DNA of 64,000 nt. It comes from Megalobrama amblycephala. Lineage: Eukaryota; Chordata; Actinopteri; Cypriniformes; Xenocyprididae. A program made the position numbers and the translations under genes. Position 1 is the stretch's first letter; each line of letters opens with the position of its first letter. The stretch spans positions 20,569,138 through 20,633,137 of the forward strand of contig NC_063057.1 in the NCBI RefSeq assembly GCF_018812025.1. Direction: 5' to 3'. Shown piece by piece: positions 24,959 to 36,594 of the stretch. The notes below the pieces were generated by a model. It saw only the letters and a program-made list of their open reading frames with translations. It had not been told where the DNA came from and did no database searches.

Positions 24959-25019
24959 CTCTAATTATCCCGAGGTAAGTATCTATCTATCTAACATGGA
25001 TTATCTGGTGTGTGTGCTA
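24889..25019. repeat. (GATA)n inside an inverted repeat
   Basis: CACACACATCAGATAATGTT precedes (TAGA)n to 24957, and TATCTATCTATCTAACATGG then ATTATCTGGTGTGTGTG follows, so the array is bracketed by complementary arms and could fold into a hairpin. Confidence 0.7.
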
Positions 25020-25702
25020 CATTGGTTGTTACCTGGGTTGGAGTAGCCTGTTCAATCTCTATTAGGCTATGAATATGCTATTTTGTAATGTAAATAAATA
25101 TGAGATTAAATCTATTCTATTTGAGGGCAAGTTTGTTTTAGCCTATTTTCATTTTGGGCCTAAGGTTTTGGGCATTTGGCACATTGTGGTGTGTGGAAGG
25201 TTACTAATGTGATTGCTTTATCTGTAAATTAAATTAATGCTTTTTTTTTTTTTTTTTTTTTTTTTGGTAATGCATCATGTAGGTCTTAAATTTCAGTCTT
25301 TATCGTCTTAAAATGTCTTAAAAAGGTCTTAAATTTGACTTACTGAAACCTGCATGAACCCTGGAAATGCTGTCCAGATGTCCCGTTTTTAGTGATAACG
25401 TCTAAAGTCCCCGCAAAAGGAAGTAGTCCCTTTTAGCAATTTGTTAGCAACCGCCGATTTTAAGACACAGTAAAAGTTTAAAAAAAATCACAAGTGGGTT
25501 ATAACTGGTGTGTTTTATGTCATAGATCAAAACGTAAAAGTATTTAGAGGCTTTGTTAACCACAGACCTTATTTCAGGCAATTTAGCAAAAACCCATTAA
25601 AAAAACCCATAGACTTTACGGCGTTGGAACCGGAAGTCCTAAAATGCTAACTCGCTTCCGGGTTTTGCCTACAAAAATGCGTCATCCCTGGGGCACTCTA
25701 TA

Positions 25703-25992
25703 GAGTGCGTGTTTATTCCTCTCAACTACGCAACAGCTTTTATGGTGACGAAACGAGAGGTATGTTTGCAAATATAGGTGCTCTTGCAGACCGTGCACAA
25801 ATTGTTGAGAAAGCAGATGCACGAAGCGAAATATGGCATTATTTTGCTTACAATGCAAGCCCACGGACACCACAAAGCCCGTCTGCAAAAGATGTTACAA
25901 AATAACGCAAGGAAGCCAATGCATCCAACTTGGCAAAGCATCTTGCTGAAAAAAATACCGATTTGTACAAAGAATTTAAAGATCGACAGGTT
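25703..25992 (+). pseudogene. hAT transposase first exon remnant with BED zinc finger, frameshifted
   Basis: The plus-strand frame SEIWHYFAYNA is followed by KPVCKRCYKITQ (the CxxC half of a BED finger), then after a one-base shift by ASNLAKHLAEKNTDLYKEFK, which supplies the HxxxxxH-like half and ends DRQ at a donor-like CAG|GTTAGT (25990/25991). BED fingers sit at the N-terminus of hAT transposases. No DDE or dimerisation part remains. Confidence 0.65.
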
Positions 25993-26556
25993 AGTTAATG
26001 TGATACCAGCATTATGTTTATGCTCTCAAACATTAAATGAGTGTTATTTATTTATTTTACTCGTGCAAGCAGACCTCCACAAAGAGGTGTATTATTGAGT
26101 GTAAGTTTAATAAGTGGTTTTTGGTTGCAAAAATTTAATTTAAAATACATAAATATGTGAAGGTATGTAGGCTACAGTTATTTTAAACCAATTTATGCTT
26201 GAATAACATTGCTCTAATTATTTACAGTAATCTAATATTTACAATAATCTTACTGTCAAAAATACCTACATTTATAAAAGCGGGAAAAAAGCATAACAGC
26301 AAATAATTTACAATTTTATTGAGCATGAAAATGATAAACATTAAAAATTATATTAAAGCTAACTCTAACTTGGCAATGAAGCGCAAATCCAGAATTATCA
26401 GCCTGCACACTGGTGAAGAAAGAAGTTCTGTCATATGTTATTTCCTGCTGTTTTAGGTTTTTGCCATAGTATCGTTTAAGTATCGGTATCGTGATATTTA
26501 AGTTGGGTATCGTATCGAAGTCAAAATTTTGGTATCATGACAACACTAGTATATAC

Positions 26557-27512
26557 AACTCTGTATGTATGTAATATGTATGTATGTATAGCGTAGTATA
26601 ATGATAGTATATAGTATATTATGTATAGTTTAATGATCCAAACAAAGCATGTTTTGTTGCTTTTAATGTTTCTGAACTTTTCCATGCATCTTCATCCAAA
26701 CCCCATTTTGAAAACACTTTTTTTTGTTCCGAAACAGGGACTTAATTTGTTATCGTGATGCATTTTCTTCTAGGTTCGGTTCGCTTTCAAAGCAAATCAA
26801 AATGTGTTCATGCAAGTTACATGCGAGTACAACTGTCGTCTTATCCTTAGTTTCCTCTGCGTTATCATCAAGATGATTGACAAGTTCGCTCCATGAGTTA
26901 TTGTGGCTTTATTTAACTCTCGAGACACTATATATGAATATAGCCATCATTCCTGCTGTTAAATTATATGCTACATTTTTATTAACACTGCAGCAGATTC
27001 AAATGCACTCTCTCTGGATTTCCCAGTATTGTCTTGAGGTTAAAGACAAACTCAAACACTGTACGAATGTTATAATCAAGGCTTCGTCGGGACAGCATTC
27101 TCGCACAGAGAAGCACAATTACACAACATTTTAAGATGAAAATGTGCTCTTTTGGTTTTCAACTGTAATAACTAATGTGCTCACTCACAAAATCAGACAC
27201 TACTGCTCTTTATATAGCACATTTCCCGTTATGAATTATAATACTATTTGGTCCGTTGGGTCAGATAGCTTTCACATCTCAAGCGAACCGCCCCAGAGTT
27301 CGTTTGCAGTTGGGCCAAGACCACCTTGTTCAGGCGGTCTCGGAGCAATTGTTTTGGTGCGGATCCGATGCGTGTTCACATATGCCTAAATTAACTGAGT
27401 AGTCGAGAGAACTCACCAGGTTTTGAAGGGTGTAAAAGCACCCTTAGAGAAGGCAGGAAATGTAAATGTGTGTAATATTAAACATATTTGTATTTGAAGG
27501 CATTTTTATATA
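26557..27512. other. Intergenic with decayed repeat
   Basis: A (TATG)n-like stretch at 26565-26630. The region 26700-27440 has the look of a decayed DNA transposon (GGTTCGGTTCGCTTTCAAAGC, CCGCCCCAGAGTTCG, GGCGGTCTCGG, end-like GGGTGTAAAAGCACCC), but borders are unclear. No gene. Confidence 0.35.
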
Positions 27513-27588
27513 TACAGGTACTGGTCATAGAATAATATCAAAAAGTTGATTTATTTCACTAATTCCATTCAAAAAGTGAAACTTGTAT

Positions 27589-28597
27589 TAGCGATCGACC
27601 GATATTGATTTTTTTATAACCGATACCGATTATTTGCATGTTTATGTACCTGATAACCGATATGCAGAACCAATATTTATTTACTGTTAAACTTCTGTTT
27701 TTGACAATTATTACAACACAAATGAGCTGAACAAACCATTTTATTTATAACAATCACTCCCTCCTTGTATACAAAAAAAAAAACCTTTATATTTATACAC
27801 AAATAAATAGAGTCCAAAAATTAAAGTGCACTTAACAAATTTAATCTAACGTTAAATCATGGAATGCCAACTGACAAAGTGCTGTTTGACTATAACTTAA
27901 TCAACCGTGATCGCGCATGGAGATAATAAATAAATAATTTCCACAAAGCGGTAGGCTATATTTATATGTGTATTAGCGAAATAATTGTTATGTAGTAAAT
28001 GATAATATAATCTAGGGTGTTTAAACAAGATAATCTTGTCAAAAGTTTCATTCAGTGGCTGTGCTTAAGCCTCCTGATCATCCGTCAGTTGCTAAGCAAT
28101 ATGAACGAACTTTTTCTTCTAGACTAATGGTGAGCAAATACAACAGATAGAGAATTAAATTCAGCGCTTTTATTTTCAACATGCACTCATTCATGTCTGT
28201 TTTATTTAATTAATGTAAAGTTACGTCTTTATTGGGGCAGGACATGACAAATTACACTACGTGATTCAATGAGTTCGTCTCAATTGTTTAGAAACAAGCT
28301 GCATAAATTAACTATATCAGGAATTTATGTCTCAGATCTCATTTGTGCTTGTCTGTTATGTTAAATAAAGTTGATTAATTAAAGCAAACCAAGTAGAACA
28401 TATACTTTACCTGTGCACTGAGTTGTTGTTGACTGATCTCCTCAGACGCCCGGGCTGCAATGGCGGAAATCTCAAAATGGCCACAAGATGGCGCCGTAAA
28501 TCGGCAAATCCGATATTACAAAACCGATACCCGATTATGGAAAAATGCTTAAATGTCGGGAAAAACATCGGTAAACAGATACATCTGTCGATCACTA
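27589..28597. mobile_element. hAT element A, 1,009 bp, non-autonomous
   Basis: Ends TAGCGATCGACCGATAT and ATCTGTCGATCACTA; target duplication ACTTGTAT (27581-27588 and 28598-28605). The interior repeats CCGATACCGATTA and ACCGATACCCGATTAT near the two ends. No transposase frame. Same terminal style as 62556-63820. Confidence 0.85.
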
Positions 28598-28606
28598 ACT
28601 TGTATA

Positions 28607-29878
28607 TAGGGCTGGTCGATATGGCCAAAATTTATATCACGATATAATTCTTAATTTCGGTCGATACGATATAATTCTGATATCGATATGAACTATATAA
28701 TAGCCTCAGAAAAACTGCCAAGAATGGCCACAACGGATGTCTATACCTACAAACGTCTGAAAAATGAATTTGCCAAATCTATGAAATCTCTTCCTATAAA
28801 ACTATATAATATTTTAGAAATAAAAACAGTACAGATAAAATTTGTTCAGCTTTTATTTGTATTTAGCCTTCATACAAACATAAAAATAGGCTGATTTTAT
28901 TATTCTTAAAGGGTCATGAAACCCCAAAACACTTTTTTTGAGATGTAAACAGATATGTATAGGCTGCACATCTTTGAAAACACTAAAGGTACTCAATGTT
29001 ATTCATAAGTGAAAAATAGTTATTTTTGAATTTTTCATAACGATTTCTGTCTTCCTGTTTGAAAAGCTGAGTCGGAGCAACGTCACAAAATCTGACGTAA
29101 TCGTGTAGCCTACTTTCGGCCCAAGTATTGGCATGGTCGAACATGCTGACGTAGACCGTTTCGAGCGAATCTGAACATATATATTGAGATGAGATTGCAT
29201 TACAGCGGAGAATTTAAATGTCACAAAAGTGCTGTTCATTCACCTCTGCCTGCTCTAGCTGCGTTCAAATAGGCCTACGCAAGCCGTAGGCTGTTTACCT
29301 CAGCACAAGCACGTGTGTTTGTATTTTGCTCGCGATGCGGTCAGAACTGGAGTTTGAATACAAACACATGAAAAATACGATTGTTTTTATGATATACAGG
29401 CGGAGCGCGCATATGCTCTGTTTCAGCGCGGAGCTCCGCGATGAGTTTAATAACACTAGCCATGTGACACATAGCTCATACAGAATAAAGTATCCGTGTT
29501 TAAAGTTTTTATTTTACACATTCTCCTGCACCAAACATTAACCAGCACGGTGTAGTTATGCACACATATTTTCATCAAGTTGTGGAAGCTTGTTCCGTCG
29601 CATTTGCATCAGGTGTACTCATTTTGTAAAACTTGCTGCGTTCGCGTTTGATCTTAGCGTACAACTCTTGAGCACTGGCTGGTGTTTAATGTCTCTGTGG
29701 TGTACGTCATCACGCAAATAGCCAATCGCGTTCTGCTCTTTCTAACGGCTGCACCTCAAGTCAGTGATGTTGTAATGTATATATCGAAATACCGGAAATG
29801 TGTTTAAAAATCATATCACCGTTATCGAAAAAAATTATATCGCGATATATATTGATATTGAATTATTGTCCAGCCCTA
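28607..29878. mobile_element. hAT element B, 1,272 bp, non-autonomous
   Basis: Ends TAGGGCTGGTCGATATGG and ATTGTCCAGCCCTA; target duplication CTTGTATA (28599-28606 and 29879-29886). Subterminal blocks ATATCACGATATAAT and ATATCGCGATATATAT mirror each other. From about 28910 it contains sequence starting TTAAAGGGTCATGAAACCCC, the usual left end of a TTAA-type repeat. No transposase frame. Confidence 0.85.
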
Positions 29879-30138
29879 CTTGTATATTATATTCATTCAT
29901 TACACACAGACTGATATATTTCACATGTTTCTTTCTTTTAATTTTGATGATTACAACTGACAACTAAGGAAAATCCCAAATTCAGTATCTCAGAAAATTA
30001 GAATATTACTTAAGACCAATACAAAGAAAGGATTTTTAGAAATCTTGGCCAACTGAAAAGTATGAACATGAAAAGTATGAGCATGTACAGCACTCAATAC
30101 TTAGTTGGGGCTCCTTTTGCCTAAATTACTGCAGCAAT

Positions 30139-31128
30139 GCGGCGTGGTATGGAGTCGATCAGTCTGTGGCACTGCTCAGGTGTTATGAGAGCCCAGGTTG
30201 CTCTGATAGTGGCCTTCAGCTATTCTGCATTGTTGGGTCTGGGATATCGCATCTTCCTCTTCACAATACCCCAGAGATTTTCTATGGGGTTAAGGTCAGG
30301 CGAGTTTGCTGGCCAATTAAGAACAGGGATACCATGGTCCTTAAACCAGGTACTGGTAGCTTTGGCACTGTGTGCAGGTGCCAAGTCCTGTTGGAAAATG
30401 AAATCTGCATCTCCATAAAGTTGGTCAGCAGCAGGAAGCATGAAGTGCTCTAAAACTTCCTGGTATACGGCTGCGTTGACCTTGGACCTCAGAAAACACA
30501 GTGGACCAACACCAGCAGATGACATGGCACCCCAAACCATCACTGACTGTGGAAACTTTACACTGGACCTCAAGCAACGTGGATTGTGTGCCTCTCCTCT
30601 CTTCCTTCAGACTCTGAGACCCTGATTTCCAAAGGAAATGCAAAATTTACTTTCATCAGAGAACATAACTTTGGACCACTCAGCAGCAGTCCAGTCCTTT
30701 TTGTCTTTAGCCCAGGCAAGACGCTTCTGATGCGGTCTGTTGTTCAAGAGTGGCTTGACACAAGGAATGCGACAGCTGAAACCCATGTCTTGCATACGTC
30801 TGTGCGTAGTGGTTCTTGAAGCATTGACTCCAGCTGCAGTCCACTCTTGTGAATCTCCCCCATATTTTTGAATGGGTTTTGTTTCACAATCCTCTCCAGG
30901 GTGCAGTTATCCCTATTGCTTGTACACTTTTTTTTTTTCTACCACATCTTTTCCTTCCCTTCACCTCTCTATTAATGTGCTTGGACACAGAGCTCTGTGA
31001 ACAGCCAGCCTCTTTTGCAATGACCTTTTGTGTCTTGACCTCCTTGTGCAACGTGTCAATGGTCGTCTTTTGGACAACTGTCAAGTCAGCAGTCTTCCCC
31101 CATGATTGTGTAGCCTACAGAACTAGAC
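30139..31128 (-). pseudogene. Tc1 transposase pseudogene (split copy)
   Basis: Minus-strand fragments in three frames: TVVQKTTIDTLHKEVKTQKV with KEAGCSQSSVSKHINRE (helix-turn-helix); WTAAEWSKVMFSDESKF (first Asp); FIFQQDLAPAH (second Asp) and [12 protein letters not shown] (Glu), 34 residues apart. Frameshifts separate the pieces, and a stop follows RPNNAE where the frame should go on with LKATIRATW. All three catalytic positions are kept, so decay is by frameshift and nonsense rather than loss of the active site. Confidence 0.85.
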
Positions 31129-31338
31129 TGAGACCATTAAAAGGCCTTTGCAGGTGTTTTGAGTTAATTAGCTGATTAGAGTGTGGCACCAGGTGTCTTC
31201 AATATTGAACCTTTTCACAATATTCTCATTTTCTGAGATACTGAATATGGGATTTTCCTTAGTTGTCAGTTATAATCATCAAAATTAAAAGAAATAAACA
31301 TTTGAAATATATCAGTCTGTGTGTAATGAATGAATATA

Positions 31339-31419
31339 CTTGCTGTGGTAGCCGGGTGAAAAATCCTCCTATTACCCATGGCACAAAAATTGTCTACTAC
31401 ATGTAACAAACAAATAATG

Positions 31420-31452
<33 letters not shown>

Positions 31453-32336
31453 CTTTCTTTTCTTTTTTTTTTTTTTTTAAAACAGTATTTTTATTTATTG
31501 AAATCAATTTTAATACATAGCATACTATTACATTTAATTACATACTAATATTATGCATTATTATGCTTTGTAAATTATGCAAAATTACAGCATTTAAATA
31601 GTGTCTCTTCAGTGAATGGGACACAGATTTTACTAGTAAAATTTATATAATGAATAATATATGTGTCAAATTAAATGGAAATCAAATTAAATACAATTTG
31701 TGTAACCAAAATACCAATAATGCCCAAAAGAAAACGAAAAAAAACTTAGCGTGTGACTTTTAATTATAAACACACCCAATATACACCGGGACTCTTATTT
31801 TGAAATGTCTGTACTATTGCAGGCTGATCCTTCAGATTCTTATAACTGTATAAAACATTTTATATAAAGGCCATGAAGTAGACATTGTAATAATTCATCA
31901 ACTTGTTCATTATCAATTGCTTGGCATAAATCTGCGCTTTTCATTGATTGAGAATTACTTTGAAGCAGTCTGAAGTGCTGTTTTGCGAGCCTGTAGAACG
32001 CGCAACAGCGCGCCCTTGTGACTTTGCAAAATGCAGCGCCTGTGGGAATGTTAGCGGGAGTAAACAGTTCTGACGCACACATAACGAGCAGGTACGAAAT
32101 GACTAGTTAATCGATCGCGGATGGTTTCATTATCTTGGGCGGATATAAAAGTATAAGAGGATAAAAATAATAAAAGCAAAAATGTGTCTCCAAATATGGA
32201 GCCGTTATTATACCTGGGCGGTCCACCCAAGTAAAGTCTATGTGTGGGAAGCACTGATATTTATAATAATTCATATGCCATAATATAATATAATATAATG
32301 TAATATAATATATACGTGTATATATATGTATATATA

Positions 32337-32375
<39 letters not shown>

Positions 32376-33233
32376 CCCAGACTAGGGTCCCCCTTGTGAA
32401 CATGTAATACATTTTAAGCAGTGTTGGGCTTGTTACTCAAAAAAAAAAAAAAAAAAATTATTACTCATTCCTCCTTTCAAAAGTAATATTATTTTATTAT
32501 TTCCTGGCAACAATAATGTTACACAACTCATATTAAAATGTTTTAAATATTCATACATGTGAAAAATCATACAGTAAATCCTGTTTATGATGTTTATTGA
32601 AGGCACTGCCAATCTTTGTAATGTGAGACTGAGTGAGGTAGAAAGAGCACTGGGTTTTTTGGCTTGGTTGTTTTCAGTCTTCATGTTACACAGCTGCAAA
32701 TACACATTAAGATACAAAAGATTAAGATCATCTGCCTGACAAACTATCTGCAGCATCTTCAAATCATAAAACAGTCATGACTAGTGAGTTTCTCCAAGAG
32801 TTATAAACTGTATACCCTTCAATTGATATAATCTTCATATGCCAGTTTTGTAGCAACTGGTCTTCCAATATTGAAAGCAGATATGCAGGCTTCTTAAACT
32901 TGACAGAATTATAAAACATTAAATGAAATACAGAAGGACTTTTAAACTAACAGTACGTTACAAGACAATGTGCTAAGAAAAGTTTTTTCCTTTGCTTTTT
33001 TAAAAAGGTTTTGCATTCAACTGTATCGTTTTCAAAAAAACTTGCACTTTGAAACCTGTTTACAAGCCTCCAAAGTTTTCTGTTTTTAGTTGAAAACTGT
33101 CATGCAAACGCCCGCTAAATTAAAAGTGGCTGAGCAGTTGTTGGTAATTTCTTGCCAACACACCCCGTGGCACTGCAACCACTGTCGCCAAACAAGGCTG
33201 TGGATCAAGTCTTCACATGCTTCATGTGTAATA
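31339..33233. other. Sequence downstream of cpm, no gene seen
   Basis: A long T-tract at about 31420-31478, (TATAA)n and (TATG)n at 32280-32370, and an A-tract at 32440-32457. The rest has no recognisable repeat or coding frame. It may contain the distal cpm 3' UTR if the AATAAA at 33234 is not used. Confidence 0.35.
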
Positions 33234-33239
33234 TTTATT
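33234..33239 (-). promoter_or_regulatory. Candidate polyadenylation signal of cpm
   Basis: The first AATAAA on the minus strand downstream of the cpm stop, about 120 bases away. A functional 3' end here is inference; more distal signals exist. Confidence 0.4.
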
Positions 33240-33358
33240 TAAATTGTTTGACAATGCTAGATATGGCATCATTTAGTACAGAAGAAATAAAAAATATTAA
33301 TGTGCAAGAAAAGCAGATGACTTTGTCCTTAATGTGTCCTTAAAGTCTTTGCTCCCTC

Positions 33359-33619
33359 TCAGGACTGCAGCAGTCTTTGGAGGATGAATAAGGTAAGTGC
33401 AGTGATTACACTGGGCAGCAGGGGGGTGCTGTTGTTCATCATCAGTCCTGTTGCTGTGTTTTCCAGATGTGGAGTGGTGCAGTACTGGGGTGATGGTGAT
33501 ACCGTTGAGCTCTTGTCACTCTGCTGAAGGAGGAAGTCGTGTGTCAGGGCAGAGAATGAATCTGGACCATATGGCACTTTAATGGTCTGCGTGAGGGTCT
33601 TGTGTCCTGGATATGTCAC
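33359..33619 (-). CDS. cpm: cpm last coding exon with GPI signal and stop
   Basis: The acceptor TGTCTACAG ends at 33620. The 261-nt coding part starts in phase 0 with [18 protein letters not shown], continues through [13 protein letters not shown], and after a polar Ser/Thr-rich stretch ends in a hydrophobic tail before TGA at 33361-33359. The tail follows the sequon NST. A small-residue and spacer region before it fits a GPI attachment signal, as known for mammalian CPM; the exact cleavage residue cannot be fixed from sequence alone. Confidence 0.93.
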   Translation of the reverse strand: MTYPGHKTLTQTIKVPYGPDSFSALTHDFLLQQSDKSSTVSPSPQYCTTPHLENTATGLMMNNSTPLLPSVITALTLFILQRLLQS

Positions 33620-36417
33620 CTGTAGACAAAGCAACAACCTGTAGTTAAAACTATGTATAAATGAGTGTTTATTTGAATGTAAAACAAACGAGGAAAGCAT
33701 GTATCTGACACCAAATCCCTGTGAGTTTCTGGGAGGGAGAATTTTACTCCATTTTAGCTTTTCTGGCAAAATAACAATTAGTAGTTTTGTGAGCAGCTGG
33801 AGACAAACGACCAGTAACATGTCTACATAATCACGTGTGTGCTCCTTTATTCAGTCATGACTGTAAAGCTGTTAATGATGTATGTTAATTTGTCCATGTA
33901 GATTTGTGTTTAGTCTGTGGGGATGAAGTGTATGTCTGCGTTCCAAATCATAAATGGCTTTAATGTGATGCGAGGATGGACTACAATGTAGCGATCGTGT
34001 TTCCATATTGTCTGTTTTCTTTATTTCAGAATGTCATTTCATTTATTCCGAACCTCCTCCGGTCCAAATTAACTCAGCTCTTTGTGCCCATCTCCACCTG
34101 TCAGTGAGTCACCAACTTCAGCTACCAAATCATTAGACTACAATGGACAATTTGGACTGCTGAGAGGATTATTGGTACTCCCCTGAGGAAGAGGGCATGT
34201 CAAATCATCAGATTCTACTCACTCTGGCCACAACCTATTTGAACTGTTGCCTTCCGGCTGGCGAGTACACTGGGCACTAGAACATCTAGGCACATCTTCT
34301 TCCCACAGGCCATCTCCCTCCCGAACAGTTAAATGCCTTCTAAGGCCAGTCTAGTCTTAGTGCAATACTCCCACTGTTAAGTGCTCAAGTGAATTAACAA
34401 GATATTGCACTATAGTATTATAACTGTAAAAATGTTTATTCTGTCTTTAAACTTCCCACTTTATATTAGGTGGCCTTAATACATTTTTTGATGTAAGTAC
34501 ATGGTACGAATTATGTTATATTGTATCATTGTATCATATTGTATAGTTGCAGCTAGTGAGGTGGATACGGGTAAGGTTAGGGACAGGTTTGGTGGTATAG
34601 GTAGGTTTAAGGGTGGGTTAAGACAGTGATTCCCAAACACATTCCTGGAGCATCCCCAACACTGCACATTTTGTCTCCTTTATCTGACACACCCATTTTA
34701 GGTCTTTACTCTCTCGACTAATGAGCTGATGATCTGAATCAGGTGTGTTTGATTAAGGAGGGCCCCTGGGTTAACAGTGTAAATATAAATGTAATTACAT
34801 GCAGGCATTTTTTTTTAATACAAGTACATAAGTGCATCATGTCAAATGAAATCTAAATGCAAGTACATGGTAGCTAAAATACACCTGGCAATAAAGCTAT
34901 TTCTGATTCTGATGTTTCTACAACAAAGGCCAGCAAACATTTATTCGTATATATTCGTATTTATTCGTATATATTCTAATTAATTCGTATGTATTCTAAT
35001 ATATTCGTATGTATTCTAATTTATTCGTATATATTCTAATTTATTCGTAGACTTTTAACGTATTCGTATGTATTCTAATTTATTCGTATATATTCTAATT
35101 TATTCGTAGACTTTTAACGTATTCTAATGTATTCGTATGTATTCTAATGTATTCGTATGTATTCTAATTTATTCGTATATATTCTAATTTATTCGTAGAC
35201 TTTTAACGTATTCTAATGTATTCGTATGTATTCTAATTTATTCAAATTTATTCGTAGACTTTTAACGTATTCTAATGTATTCGTATGTATTCTAATTTAT
35301 TCAAATTTATTCGTAGACTTTTAACGTATTCGTATGTATTCTAATTTATTCGTAGACTTTTAACGTATTCTAACGTATTCGTATGTATTCTAATTTATTC
35401 GTATATATTCTAATTTATTTGTAGACTTTTAATGTATTCGTATGTATTCTAATTTATTCGTATATATTCGTATTTATACTTTTAACGTATTCGTATTTAT
35501 TCGTATATAATTTATTTGTAGACTTTATTCATATATATTCATGTACTTGTAATTGATTAGGGCTGTGAAGCAATTAATCGCACATCAGTTTCAGCTGAGA
35601 AATTTTGATAGTCATTGTGTGTGTTAAATGAGAAAAGCATTAAATGGACATTACAGAAATGTTGCTTTAGAAATATTTTATTTGAAACAAACACTTTATT
35701 ATGAACGTTCTTCAAAATGTCTTTTATGCAAAATAGTCATACAGCTTTGAAGAGACATGACAGTAAGTAAAAATGATACCATCTCCATTTTTTTTTTTTT
35801 TTTAAAGATGATTTTGCAATAAGAAACAAACTGCCTGTAGGTGGCAGTAAATTACTGAGTAATTCAATTTGTTCTAACAGCTGATTCATTCAGGCAATGA
35901 ATGGGCTATTGAATCATTGGTTCCCCGATTGAGTCGTCAAAATACTCATTCATTCAGAAACAAAGCAGCAGGTGTGTTCGACTTTGAGCAGCACTGCACA
36001 GACTGATTGGTGTGTGACAAAGTACAAGCAAGAGCAATTTGAAAGCATACAAAGCCATCTGCGCTCTAATCTGTACGTTGATGTCATACACTGATTGGTT
36101 TGCGCTGCTCTGACTGACAATATTATGTCTAAGATATACCACAATATTAACCTATTTATTGATCTGTTGTACAAACCAAAATTTATTCAGACACTTTGAA
36201 CATTTCATTCATTAATACAGTTTATTTACTATAGTGTAATAAAATATGACAAGATCTCAGAGTTAAACTGTCAGATAACGAGCAAGACATGGTCAGGTCA
36301 AAGTGTCTTAATTTCTGGTCCCAAACTGCTATCAATTTTACTGGTAGTCCACTGTGACATATTATACCTAAAATTCTTCATACAGATTACTTTAGTTTGC
36401 ACCCACTAGTACAAAAA

Positions 36418-36451
<34 letters not shown>

Positions 36452-36481
36452 TATACACACACTATATATATATATACACAC

Positions 36482-36546
<65 letters not shown>

Positions 36547-36547
36547 G

Positions 36548-36594
<47 letters not shown>

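Larger units (their letters stand above)
23932..25363 (+). mobile_element. Third-level insertion, hAT-like element with transposase remnant
   Basis: The ends CAGGGTTCCCGTGG and CCTGCATGAACCCTG are flanked by GAAAT (23927-23931 and 25364-25368). Repeated motifs AAAAAGTCTTAAA lie near both ends. It holds a long A-tract (24337-24362), a GATA microsatellite in an inverted repeat and a 134-codon frame (24472-24876). A 5-bp target duplication is known for some hAT-like groups; the assignment is tentative. Confidence 0.65.
23525..25702. mobile_element. Second-level insertion with 22-bp terminal inverted repeats
   Basis: The left end reads TATAGAGTGCCCCAGGGATG and the right end is its exact complement over 22 bases (25681-25702). 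Shared subterminal blocks (CCGGAAGT, CATAGACTTT) appear on both sides. It lies inside the hAT element and contains the element at 23932-25363. Superfamily not assigned; no target duplication longer than TA is clear. Confidence 0.7.
23366..26548. mobile_element. hAT element with BED-finger remnant, carrying two nested elements
   Basis: The left end TAGTGTTGCACGATATACC and right end ATCATGACAACACTA are flanked by the 8-bp duplication GTATATAC (23358-23365 and 26549-26556). About 1.0 kb belongs to the hAT element itself; the rest is the element at 23525-25702. The internal reading-frame remnant near 25760-25992 encodes a BED-type zinc finger, the usual N-terminal DNA-binding domain of hAT transposases. 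Confidence 0.85.
27515..31338 (-). mobile_element. Tc1-like element split by two hAT insertions, right end lost
   Basis: The left end CAGGTACTGGTCATAGAATA follows TA at 27513-27514. Left arm 27515-27588 resumes at 29887 (TTATATTCATTCATTACACA), the transposase remnant runs to 31128, and the right arm stops at GTGTAATGAATGAATATA (31338) where the mirror of the outer left arm should follow. The element without its two insertions is about 1.5 kb. Confidence 0.85.

Noticed and set aside
31420..31478. Long T-tract as the tail of a minus-strand retrocopy
   Set aside because: No coding sequence or target duplication adjoins it; simple homopolymer-rich DNA is sufficient.
1..33358. Neighbours expected near CPM in vertebrates (such as mdm2 or slc35e3)
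   Set aside because: I looked for their characteristic peptides in the open frames and found none; the gap to the next gene is at least 33 kb here.
34941..35541. CRISPR-like regular repeats
   Set aside because: Units are adjacent and variable with no unique spacers; it is a eukaryotic tandem repeat in an intron.
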